This document shows, in pieces, positions 43,176 through 50,632 of a stretch of 64,000 nt of DNA (its first letter is position 1; the number at the start of each line of letters is the position of its first letter). Position numbers and translations under genes: made by a program. The stretch comes from Candidatus Marsarchaeota archaeon. GTDB lineage: Archaea > Micrarchaeota > Micrarchaeia > Micrarchaeales > Micrarchaeaceae. The stretch is taken from assembly GCA_023485295.1 (NCBI GenBank), contig JAMCZQ010000005.1, forward strand, positions 1 to 64,000, in the 5' to 3' direction. The notes beneath the pieces are model-generated. The model was not told the origin of the DNA. It made no database searches and saw only the letters and a list, made by a program, of their open reading frames with translations.

Positions 43176-45014
43176 TCAATCGCTCTTCAGTCTTATCCTT
43201 GCAAGTATGTGCATGGACTTCAGCTCGTCGAGCAGCAGCTTGAATGCATAGCTTATCTCCACTTCCTCGAGCCTGTTGCCGCCGCATGTGGGGCACACTG
43301 CAACATTCTTTATGTAGTCGTAGTAGCCTATGTCGCCGCAGTCCCTGCATATCCACACCGGCGCCTTGTCGCTTTGGTCCAGCATCCTTTCCTTTATCAG
43401 CAGGCTTGCGCCGTGGCCTACCAGTGCGTCGCGCTCCATCTCTCCGAATTTCAGGCCGCCCTTCCTGGGCTTGCCCTCTGTGGGCTGCCTTGTAAGTATC
43501 TGCACGGGGCCCCTGCTCCTGACCTGTATCTTAAGGCTGACCATATGCCACAGCCTGTGATAGTATACTACGCCGTTGAACAGCTGCGCAGCGAACTTCT
43601 TGCCTGTCCTTCCATCGTAAAAGTTCTCGTTTCCGAATTTTTCAAAGCCGTAGCTGCTGAGTATGTCGGCATATTCGTCTATGCGCTCCTTCCCGTGCAT
43701 CGAGAACGGCGTGCCGTCCATTGTGCTGCCCTTTAGCGATGCTGCCTTTGCGCCGAGCATCTCCAGTATGTGGCCGTAAGTCATCCTGTTCGGCAGGCCT
43801 ATTGGATTGAGCAGCAGGTCAGGCACTATGCCCTCCTTGGTATACGGCATGTCCTCCTGCGGGACTATGAGCGCAGTCACGCCTTTCTGCGACTGCCTGC
43901 TTGCAAACTTGTCGCCTATTTCAGGCACCTTTATGCCCCTTATCCTTACCTTTATTATGCGCGTCGCGCCGGTTGTCTCGCTGAACATCACGCTGTCTAT
44001 GACACCTTGCTCTCCGGAGCGCAACGTGACGGAATTGTCCCTGCTTTTCTCCTCGCCCACTCCGAAGCTTGTCTGCTCCTCCAAGAACCTGGGAGGCGAA
44101 ACCTTGCCTATTATGACCTCGCCCTCGTTTATCTCCTGCTCGGCTTCTGCTATGCCGTCCTCCCCGAGCTTTGAATAAGCATGCTCGCCTTTGTAGCCCT
44201 CTATGGTTGCACTCGGCAGCTTGAAATAGTCCTGCTGGCCGCCGGGGTACCTTCGCTCCTCGTCCATGTATGACCTGTAGAAAACGCTCCTGCCAAGGCC
44301 GCGGTCAACCGCAGCTTTGTTAAGCACTACTGCATCTTTCATGTTGTAGCCGTAGTATGTTGAAAGCGCGACTACGAAATTCTGGCCATTGGCGTGCCTC
44401 TTCATGTCTAGAGTCCTGTATGTGATGCTGTCTATTATGGGCTTCTGCGGATAGTACAGCAGGAACGCCCTCGCGTCGTAGCGGTTGTTGAAATTTGTAG
44501 CATAAAGCCCCTGCGCCTGCTTCATGAAGTTCCACGCTATGGGGTGCCTTCCCATGCTGTTGAATTCAGGGAAAACGCTGTTGTTTACCGTGAGCCCGAA
44601 GAGCGATGCAGGATCTATTTCCAGGTGCGTAGTCTTTGAGTCTATACTCTTCTCGTCTATCGCAGCGTATATGTTTTCCTCCTCTTCCGCATCCAGGTAT
44701 TCTATGATGCCGCGCCTTACTAGGTAGTTGAAGTCTATCTCGCCGCTCTTGAGCTTCTCTACAAGGTCTGGAGTCAGCTTGCTTGAGCCGTTCTCGACTA
44801 TGATGTATGGCTTTCTCACCCTGCCGCGGTCAGCGTTTAAGTGGACTTCGTTGATGCTCTTGCGGTACGATACGTTTATCTCGCCTGACAGAAGGCCGCG
44901 CCTCCTGTTCGCCCTTATCTCCTCTGCGAATGCATTGCCGTCTGCCACAACTCCGAGTTCCCTGCCGTCTAAATATACCCTGCATTTCTTTTCTTCTGCC
45001 AATCTGATCACCAT
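43176..45014 (-). CDS. rpoB1: DNA-directed RNA polymerase subunit B'
   Basis: C-terminal part of the split second subunit, 612 residues. It contains the hybrid-binding and switch regions (GDKFASRQSQKGV, YGHILEMLGAKAA, KLQVRSRGPVQ-type RSRGPVQILTRQPTEGK) and the zinc site CRDCGD...CPTCGG. Start: the ATG at 45014 is just after rpoB2's stop. A perfect GGTGATC lies inside the first codons and points to a TTG at 45002, giving a protein four residues shorter. A split B subunit occurs in part of the archaea only. Confidence 0.97.
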   Translation of the reverse strand: MVIRLAEEKKCRVYLDGRELGVVADGNAFAEEIRANRRRGLLSGEINVSYRKSINEVHLNADRGRVRKPYIIVENGSSKLTPDLVEKLKSGEIDFNYLVRRGIIEYLDAEEEENIYAAIDEKSIDSKTTHLEIDPASLFGLTVNNSVFPEFNSMGRHPIAWNFMKQAQGLYATNFNNRYDARAFLLYYPQKPIIDSITYRTLDMKRHANGQNFVVALSTYYGYNMKDAVVLNKAAVDRGLGRSVFYRSYMDEERRYPGGQQDYFKLPSATIEGYKGEHAYSKLGEDGIAEAEQEINEGEVIIGKVSPPRFLEEQTSFGVGEEKSRDNSVTLRSGEQGVIDSVMFSETTGATRIIKVRIRGIKVPEIGDKFASRQSQKGVTALIVPQEDMPYTKEGIVPDLLLNPIGLPNRMTYGHILEMLGAKAASLKGSTMDGTPFSMHGKERIDEYADILSSYGFEKFGNENFYDGRTGKKFAAQLFNGVVYYHRLWHMVSLKIQVRSRGPVQILTRQPTEGKPRKGGLKFGEMERDALVGHGASLLIKERMLDQSDKAPVWICRDCGDIGYYDYIKNVAVCPTCGGNRLEEVEISYAFKLLLDELKSMHILARIRLKSD

Positions 45015-45015
45015 T

Positions 45016-46479
45016 TTACAGGAGCTTCAGCTCCTTTATCTTCTTTTCAATCATGCTTTGCTCGGCCCCGACTGTCACCTTTGCCATCAGCGCCAGGTAT
45101 CTAGTCAGCCCGACTTCAGTGCCTTCAGGGCTTTCGCTCGGGCATATCTTGCCAACGTGCGTGCCGTGCACGTCCCTTGCCTTTAGGTGGGGGTGCTTCT
45201 TGGCTAGCGGCGACTTTATCCTTCGCAGGTGCGCGACAGAGCTCATGTAATTGATCCTGTCAAGAACCTGCGACACGCCGGTCTGGCCTGCAGGCCACGA
45301 GCCTGTGCTCATCGAGTACAGGATCTTTTCAGTAAGCGTGTCAGGGTTTATGTTGGTCTTGACCGTCAGGCGCCTGCCCCTGGCCATGGTCCTCTCCACA
45401 TGGTACTTTATGTCCTTTACAAATGCCTTGAACGCTGTGTTGAAGAGCTCGTCCATAAGGTCTCCGGCAAGCTTTACGCGCTTGTTCGCGTAGTGGTCCT
45501 TGTCGTCAGCCTTCACCTTGCCTTCCGCAACTAGCGACGTGCGCTCGGCCATCCTTACAAGGTACTCTGCTTTCTTTAGCCTTGCTGACGGGTCTGTGCC
45601 CAGGTGGGGCAATATGTAAGTATCAAGCTGCGTCTCTGCCCTCTTCTCCTGGTACACCATCGCCTGGTTTGGCGCGGTCATCCTGCCAAGCTCTATCATT
45701 GCCTCCTTTGGCTGCATCTCGATTATGCCCTTTGACAGCTCCATGTTCAGCATAAGGTCGTTCTTTACCTCTTGATCGTCTACAAGAGAGAGTATCTCTT
45801 TGGAGCTTATGCCCAGGGCGCGCAGTATCATCATCAGGCTGAGGCCCTTGTTGAGCGTAGGAAACAGTATCGTATATATGCCGTAATCGTCGCGCGTTAT
45901 GCTGCATCTTGCCCTGAAGTTGACGGTGGTTGAGAAAACCTTCACCACTATGCCTGATTTCTCGCTTGTCGTTATCATGCGGTTAGGGGCAAGGTCCTCT
46001 ATGCCAACAAGCACGCGCTCCGTGCCCTTTATTATAAAATAGCCTCCAGGATCGTCAGGGTCCTCGCCTTCCTTTATGAGCTGCTCGGCGCTCATGTTCC
46101 TTGTATAGCAAAGGTTGCTCTTGACCATGACAGGCAGCTCGCCAACATATGCCTCGCCTATTGCGTCCGCCTTCTCTATGCCGCTTATCACAGGCACGTA
46201 CGTTAGGTACATAGGCGCCGCATAGGTCAGGTTCCTTGCCACTGCTTCATTTGGCATTATGCGCTTCGTGGAGCTGTCAGATTCTATGATGATTGGCTGC
46301 TCAAGCCTCATCTGGCCGAGCTTTATGGCGAAATCTGAAACCTCTGGCTCTATGAGGCTCTGGCTCTCTATGATCTTGTTTATGCCTACAGATATGAACC
46401 TGTTGTAGCTGTCTATCTGCTGCTGCGATATAGAAGTAGATTTTAGATACGATTCCATGACCTCGTGCGTTTCGCTCAT
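45016..46479 (-). CDS. rpoB2: DNA-directed RNA polymerase subunit B''
   Basis: N-terminal part of the split second subunit (protrusion and lobe), 487 residues. It contains YFIIKGTERVLVGIEDLAPNR and ends with RRIKSPLAKKHPHLKARDVHGTHVGKICPSESPEGTEVG, the conserved fork region, then a short helix. GTGAT lies three bases before the ATG. It is downstream of rpoH by about 40 bases. Confidence 0.97.
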   Translation of the reverse strand: MSETHEVMESYLKSTSISQQQIDSYNRFISVGINKIIESQSLIEPEVSDFAIKLGQMRLEQPIIIESDSSTKRIMPNEAVARNLTYAAPMYLTYVPVISGIEKADAIGEAYVGELPVMVKSNLCYTRNMSAEQLIKEGEDPDDPGGYFIIKGTERVLVGIEDLAPNRMITTSEKSGIVVKVFSTTVNFRARCSITRDDYGIYTILFPTLNKGLSLMMILRALGISSKEILSLVDDQEVKNDLMLNMELSKGIIEMQPKEAMIELGRMTAPNQAMVYQEKRAETQLDTYILPHLGTDPSARLKKAEYLVRMAERTSLVAEGKVKADDKDHYANKRVKLAGDLMDELFNTAFKAFVKDIKYHVERTMARGRRLTVKTNINPDTLTEKILYSMSTGSWPAGQTGVSQVLDRINYMSSVAHLRRIKSPLAKKHPHLKARDVHGTHVGKICPSESPEGTEVGLTRYLALMAKVTVGAEQSMIEKKIKELKLL

Positions 46480-46519
46480 TCAATCACTCAAAGATAAGCC
46501 GATGGCTTACCGGTCCGAA

Positions 46520-46747
46520 TTAGCCCTTTATCACATAGCGGTAATAGATGTATTTTCCGCTCACAGGATCGTCCCTGTGTATAGCTATAAGCGATCCTGG
46601 CTTCGCTCCAAGCTCCTTTATGCCTGGGTCGCTCTCGAATATTTTAGGGAATTTTTCAAGCGGCGTGTTCAGCTTCTTCGCTATTTCTTTTGCTTCGTTC
46701 TCACTAAGAAGTTCATGTTTTACCAATAAACTTTCTCCAAAAACCAA
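46520..46747 (-). CDS. rpoH: DNA-directed RNA polymerase subunit H (Rpb5-like)
   Basis: 75 residues matching the archaeal RpoH/eukaryotic Rpb5 C-terminal domain: LVKHELLSENEAKEIAKKLN, then FPKIFESDPGIKELGAKPG and a final YYRYVIKG. The TTG at 46747 is preceded by GGTGAG at three bases. An ATG-initiated form is not available without losing conserved residues. First gene of the polymerase operon. Confidence 0.96.
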   Translation of the reverse strand: MVFGESLLVKHELLSENEAKEIAKKLNTPLEKFPKIFESDPGIKELGAKPGSLIAIHRDDPVSGKYIYYRYVIKG

Positions 46748-46789
46748 TGGCTCACCAGCGAGCAGTATCCTACCTCTAGCTACGGGCAG

Positions 46790-46801
46790 TTATATATTTA
46801 C
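46790..46801 (-). promoter_or_regulatory. Probable TATA box of the RNA polymerase operon
   Basis: GTAAATATATAA on the minus strand lies about 45-55 bases before the rpoH TTG, predicting a leader of about 20 bases containing GGTGAG. Confidence 0.45.
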
Positions 46802-46949
46802 AAGCAAAGTAATAAATAAGTTTTGATTTAAGCCAGGCACCGCATTACATGAGCGCATGCAAAAATGTTGCACATGCCTGTTTTTCCTTTCAGCAGCATT
46901 TGAATATGCATTTTTGCTTTTTACCAATTTATACAACAAAATGCAGAAA

Positions 46950-46960
46950 CATATTTAAAC
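46950..46960 (+). promoter_or_regulatory. TATA-like box upstream of the 7-codon reading frame
   Basis: CATATTTAAAC on the plus strand predicts a start near 46981, about 27 bases before the small ATG frame at 47008. The whole gap 46748-47059 (312 bases) contains, apart from this and the rpoH promoter, only AT-rich sequence with a GCATGC palindrome near 46855. Confidence 0.35.
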
Positions 46961-47007
46961 ACATCAGTCCCATTTTCCTTTGAAATATAAATATTTAGGT
47001 GATAACG

Positions 47008-47031
47008 ATGGGAGGCGGCGGAGGCCAGTAA
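47008..47031 (+). CDS. Possible 7-codon peptide gene (MGGGGGQ)
   Basis: ATG, five glycine codons, CAG, TAA, preceded by GGTGAT four bases upstream and a TATA-like box at a suitable distance. The peptide would be MGGGGGQ. The ribosome site is as good as that of any gene in the window, which is striking for a frame this short. Downstream the transcript would run antisense into the convergent regulator gene, which ends at 47060. It may be a leader peptide, a small RNA or chance. No known function. Confidence 0.3.
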   Translation: MGGGGGQ

Positions 47032-47059
47032 AAAGTTAAAGTCTTGAAATTTGTCATTG

Positions 47060-48394
47060 CTACTCTTTCTTGTTGGTAATTATTTTGTATTGGTAGGTTT
47101 CTTCCGGAGGTATTCTTCTGAAGCCAAGGGTCCCTACCAGAACATCTGTTATGATTTCTATATCCGGTTCCGATTTCTCGTGTATTGCGTCTTTAAGCTC
47201 TTCTGTATACTCTTCAGAAGTTTCTGCATAAATTGGCTTTATGAACAAAAATCCATACGGCGCCCCTATATCGCCAAATAATGCATACCTGTTCGTCGGC
47301 GTCTTTGGGTTGTCTATCATATGCGCGAAGAATTCGTTCCTGTGTGCATTGAAGCTTTCTATGTCTGTTTGCGGTAGCTTTATTAAAGCAGTGAACCTTG
47401 CAGGCAGCTTGTCCATTCTTATAGTTATCCTGTATATCAATTTCTTCTCAAGGAGCCTGTAATACGTGTAATCTGAAGAGCCTTTGCTGAGGCCCAATTC
47501 ATTGTCCATTCCGGAGAATTCTTTCCTTCCGTCGATGCTTAATGCCTTTAGCACATCGTATTCCCTTTGCAGTATTTGCTCCGGAGCTCTTCTCGGATGC
47601 TCTCTTGTCCTGCGCCATATCCTCTCTTTGAGCAAATCAAAAAATTCCATCCTCATTGGGGTGTAGCCGTACGCATAGGTTATGTAGCTGACCTGCCACA
47701 GAGACCTGTTCTGGGAGAACGCCTTTTCTGATCGTATACGGTAGAGGGTATCCTCAAGCGCCTGCGTGTTCTCTGCAAGCAGGTACATGAATAGGTGGTA
47801 TTTGCCTTTGAGAAGCGCGGCGAACTGTATTCTGGACTCCTTTTCAAGTATCTCCTTCATCTTTTGCTCTTCCGGAACCTTGCCTTTGAAGAATCTTACG
47901 AATACCACATACCTGAAAAATCCAAAAGGCCTGGGGCCGAATTCAGGTATGTATGTTATGCCATACATGGCCTCAAGATTCCCGAGGCGCTTTTTTGCTA
48001 TGGCATTTGTCGTGCCTGAATAGTCTGCAATTTCCGTTATGCTTGCCCTTCCGTTTGCACTGATTGCCTCCAGTATTTTGAGGTCCACGTCTTCAGGGTA
48101 CAGCATCCTTTCCAAAAGGTTGTTCTTATGCGAGCTTGATTCCCTGGCAATGCGCTCTTCCAGTGTTTTAGCATTCGTTTCTAGCTTTTTATGCCTTGCA
48201 GGTATGAATGTGCCATCGGCGCTTATTTTCCCGAGGTAGAGGTTTACCGTCTTCCTTTTTCCATCCATTGTTTCGGACTTAGCCTCGTAGACGTAGAAGC
48301 TGCCATTTATCAGGGCTATGCTGACGCTGTATTTGTGCTCTTTCCTGAGCTTTTCTAAAGCTTCCTTAACGCTTTCTGGCAGTTGCCGCATCAT
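47060..48394 (-). CDS. Lrp/AsnC-like protein with two winged-helix modules
   Basis: 444 residues. Two Lrp-type helix-turn-helix segments are visible: DLKILEAISANGRASITEIA (about 104-123) with its recognition helix, and EYDVLKALSIDGRKEFSGMD (about 285-305). Each is followed by an alpha/beta region like an effector-binding domain. An N-terminal 90-residue beta-rich domain (SVSIALINGSFYVYEAK) precedes them. It is probably a DNA-binding regulator. The AT-rich upstream region (48395-48600) is unusually long. A stand-alone RAM-like protein is divergently encoded nearby. Confidence 0.75.
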   Translation of the reverse strand: MMRQLPESVKEALEKLRKEHKYSVSIALINGSFYVYEAKSETMDGKRKTVNLYLGKISADGTFIPARHKKLETNAKTLEERIARESSSHKNNLLERMLYPEDVDLKILEAISANGRASITEIADYSGTTNAIAKKRLGNLEAMYGITYIPEFGPRPFGFFRYVVFVRFFKGKVPEEQKMKEILEKESRIQFAALLKGKYHLFMYLLAENTQALEDTLYRIRSEKAFSQNRSLWQVSYITYAYGYTPMRMEFFDLLKERIWRRTREHPRRAPEQILQREYDVLKALSIDGRKEFSGMDNELGLSKGSSDYTYYRLLEKKLIYRITIRMDKLPARFTALIKLPQTDIESFNAHRNEFFAHMIDNPKTPTNRYALFGDIGAPYGFLFIKPIYAETSEEYTEELKDAIHEKSEPDIEIITDVLVGTLGFRRIPPEETYQYKIITNKKE

Positions 48395-48576
48395 TCCACT
48401 TTTATAATTAATATTTAATAGAAATCATTAAATTAGTTTTTAATAATTTTTATTTTTTTAATCTTTTTCCTAATACTAAAAAAGTTATTTTGATTTTTAA
48501 AAAGCATATAAATTAAATTTTAATTGCAATTATCAGATGATTGCTCTTTATTTATAACATTAATTTGCCAAATCTA

Positions 48577-48586
48577 TTTATAAAAG
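48577..48586 (+). promoter_or_regulatory. TATA-like box upstream of a structured region
   Basis: TTTATAAAAG on the plus strand predicts a start near 48606, right at the foot of the predicted stem at 48609. The sequence 48395-48600 is almost pure A/T and holds no gene I can see. Confidence 0.4.
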
Positions 48587-48608
48587 CTTGTCCATAATAT
48601 TAACTAAG

Positions 48609-48697
48609 GATGTTTGCCCGGGGATAAAAATGCAAGAAAGCAATTTTGCTTTATGTGCTCTGTTTCTTAACACCCCATCCACCCTTACCCCGGCATC
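48609..48697 (+). ncRNA. Candidate structured small RNA
   Basis: GATG (48609-48612) pairs with CATC (48694-48697), then after a 5-base bulge CCGGGG (48618-48623) pairs with CCCCGG (48688-48693). Inside, AAAGCA (48637-48642) pairs with TGCTTT (48647-48652) around a 4-base loop. A TATA-like box stands about 26 bases before. A GC-rich nested stem in a region that is otherwise almost pure A/T is typical of archaeal small RNAs. An overlapping 28-codon frame from 48629 is the alternative. No RNA family recognised. Confidence 0.35.
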
Positions 48698-48749
48698 GTC
48701 CAGCACATTCTATTAAATACTGTAAATATACAAATAGAGATGAGAATGC

Positions 48750-48857
48750 ATGTTTGGATTTGGAAAGAAAAGCGAAAAAGCGGGCAATGACAATAGGCCC
48801 ATAAAAGTAATTAGGATATCTGAAAACAGCTGGCAGATCGTTTATGCTGATGAATGA
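48750..48857 (+). CDS. 35-residue protein upstream of the RAM-like gene
   Basis: ATG at 48750 to TGA at 48857. It begins MFGFGKKSEKAGNDNRP and ends in a beta-like stretch VIRISENSWQIVYADE. GATGAG lies four to five bases before the ATG, and the next gene starts 12 bases after its stop behind GGTGGG, so the two look like an operon. Function unknown. Confidence 0.5.
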   Translation: MFGFGKKSEKAGNDNRPIKVIRISENSWQIVYADE

Positions 48858-48869
48858 TTTGGTGGGCAA

Positions 48870-49223
48870 ATGAATAAATACTACATGAATGCTGGGACAG
48901 GCGCTGCGAAGCAGCGCACAATGCAGCATGTGAAAGACATAGACAAGTTCTTCGTGGCGAAAAGGAACGGCAAAACCTATCACAATTTCTTTCTAATAAA
49001 GCCAAAGCAGGGAATGGACGTGAATGCGCTCGCGAACGACATTGCGTCGCTTCCGGATGTCTTGGAAGTATATGCAACAGAAGGGCCCATAGGCTTCATG
49101 GTAAAGGCATGCTTTGACAGCGATAAGAAGCCAGAGGAAGTTGCAGACTACATAGAGAAAAACGTGTCAAAGGATTACGGCACTTTAGTGAGTTACATAA
49201 ACTTCAAACAATGCCAAAAATGA
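48870..49223 (+). CDS. Stand-alone Lrp-type effector-binding (RAM) domain protein
   Basis: 117 residues. From about residue 38 the beta-alpha-beta-beta-alpha-beta pattern of the AsnC/Lrp ligand domain is visible: NFFLIKPKQGMDVNALANDI, LPDVLEVYATEGPIGFMVKA, then a helix and a final strand. There is no DNA-binding domain. Such proteins form dimers or octamers and may bind amino acids or modulate a full-length regulator; the Lrp-like gene 0.5 kb away is the obvious candidate. GGTGGG precedes the ATG by three bases. Confidence 0.7.
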   Translation: MNKYYMNAGTGAAKQRTMQHVKDIDKFFVAKRNGKTYHNFFLIKPKQGMDVNALANDIASLPDVLEVYATEGPIGFMVKACFDSDKKPEEVADYIEKNVSKDYGTLVSYINFKQCQK

Positions 49224-49240
49224 AGCTTGCTATGACACAA

Positions 49241-49825
49241 TCATTTCGCATTTCTTACACCCTTCATATGCTTTTCCTTTAGTAGAAAACCAACTGGCAC
49301 AGTCTGCCTGTCCGATTCGGTTAAGCCTAGCTTAATAGCGAGGGATTCTATTTCGCGTTGTGCGCGTGACACATTGCCCTTTCCTGAAACTATACGTTCT
49401 ATCTCTATGAACGGTCCCAGCTCATGGTATTCATCGATTACTATGTTGAAGACCCCGTATTTGTATTTGCGCCGTGTGCGTTTAATGTATTCCAGGTACT
49501 TGAGCGGGATTATCCCAATATGTTTAAATATTTGCATAAGCGCGAATGGGTCATCTATAGATACTTCATATTCTTTAGTGGTCATCACACGCTGGCTCTT
49601 ATTGCCCGAGGGCTTGTAAGTCAGCATGCCACCGGATTTGTTGGACTCTGTTCTTATACGTAGGGCTTCTATGGATTTCCAAAAATCCCTCCGATCCATG
49701 CTAAAATTATGGTCTTCTATTACAACCGCACCGATGTTTTTAGCGCCGAAATCCTTCAATTTTTTTAGTAATGCATGTTCGTCAGCAACCCTAAACCTTG
49801 CTTCTACTTCTATGTTGTTGCTCAT
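49241..49825 (-). CDS. CYTH domain protein (class IV adenylate cyclase / triphosphatase-like)
   Basis: 194 residues with the CYTH tunnel fold: the ExExK motif appears as EVEARF (Glu6, Glu8, Arg10). Then come LRIR, an acidic YEVSIDD, KRTRRKYKYG, a VIDEYHELGPFIEIE stretch and a C-terminal helix. The CyaB group includes adenylate cyclases and triphosphatases acting on thiamine triphosphate or tripolyphosphate; archaeal members are mostly of unknown substrate. AGGTAACT precedes the ATG. Confidence 0.88.
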   Translation of the reverse strand: MSNNIEVEARFRVADEHALLKKLKDFGAKNIGAVVIEDHNFSMDRRDFWKSIEALRIRTESNKSGGMLTYKPSGNKSQRVMTTKEYEVSIDDPFALMQIFKHIGIIPLKYLEYIKRTRRKYKYGVFNIVIDEYHELGPFIEIERIVSGKGNVSRAQREIESLAIKLGLTESDRQTVPVGFLLKEKHMKGVRNAK

Positions 49826-50068
49826 ATAGTTACCTCTTAAATATTAAATAGCACCTTGATTTGTTAGACCTTAGCATTATTAAGATGTTGAGCGTCTTCC
49901 AATGCCCGACATGACCGTCCTTGTTCTTCATGATATGAGTTTGACACGTATAGATTTAAAGAGGCAATATAGCAGACTACGGAATTAAGAATAATAGATT
50001 GAATCGGATAAATTTATTGAAAATAGAAATAGGTTAATAGGCGTAATAGAAAAAACTTTTATTAAAAA

Positions 50069-50485
50069 GTGATTTGTATAGTAATAGAAAAATCTGTTGG
50101 CGCGATAGTTGTTAATCCGGCTGGCCTCTATTTATTATTAAATAGAGCCGATAAAAATGGCGATTTCTGGGAGTTCCCAAAAGGGCACCAATTAGAAAAT
50201 GAAAATGACATAGAAACACTTAAGCGCGAACTTAAAGAGGAAGCAGGTATTGAAAAATTCGAGTTTATAGAAAATTTTGTAGGAAAAAACGAATATGTTA
50301 GCAGTTCAACTGGAAATACACGCATAATACTCTTATACCTTATAAAAGTGCCAAACGATAAGGTAATTATCAGCCAGGAGCATAAAGAGTATGTCTGGGC
50401 AGCATTTGACGATGCATTGACCAAGCTCAATCATGACAAATGGAGAGAAATCCTAACCAGTGCCAAGAAGCGTTTGATGGGCTAA
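50069..50485 (+). CDS. Nudix hydrolase (Ap4A hydrolase-like)
   Basis: 138 residues. The Nudix box is complete: Gly39, Glu45, Arg53-Glu54, Glu57-Glu58 and Gly60 in the G-x5-E-x7-R-E-U-x-E-E-x-G-U pattern. The WEFPKGH context and KEYVW segment resemble bis(5'-nucleosyl)-tetraphosphatases. It starts at the GTG at 50069, which has no clear ribosome site and may be leaderless. The gene is more AT-rich than its neighbours and lies 10 bases before a degenerate tRNA-Pro copy, so it may have been acquired. The 243 bases upstream hold no gene I can see. Confidence 0.87.
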   Translation: MICIVIEKSVGAIVVNPAGLYLLLNRADKNGDFWEFPKGHQLENENDIETLKRELKEEAGIEKFEFIENFVGKNEYVSSSTGNTRIILLYLIKVPNDKVIISQEHKEYVWAAFDDALTKLNHDKWREILTSAKKRLMG

Positions 50486-50495
50486 ACCATTTAAG

Positions 50496-50569
50496 TAGAA
50501 AATAGGAGATTTTGAACTTCTATCGCGAGCGCCCAAGGCTCGCAGTCTGCCAGGTTAGCGTAACTTTCC
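50496..50569 (-). pseudogene. Degenerate tRNA-Pro (TGG) copy
   Basis: Shares 46 consecutive bases (D-loop, anticodon arm, variable region) with the tRNA-Pro copy at 52825-52897, but the acceptor and T-arms have diverged. GGAAAGT pairs with ATTTTCT only through two G:U wobbles, and the T-stem AGAAG/CTCCT has a mismatch with an 8-base loop. It reads best as a decayed duplicate or recombination scar; a functional second tRNA-Pro cannot be excluded. Confidence 0.6.
50520..50565 (+). repeat. 46-base direct repeat, left copy
   Basis: Identical to 52848-52893 and in the same orientation. The repeats bracket the 2.3-kb segment carrying the M13 peptidase gene. Confidence 0.9.
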
Positions 50570-50632
50570 GTGTTAAATATTCGCAGTGTTATGGATTTGC
50601 GTTGCGACTGCTTTATGCCTTTTGCTCATTGC

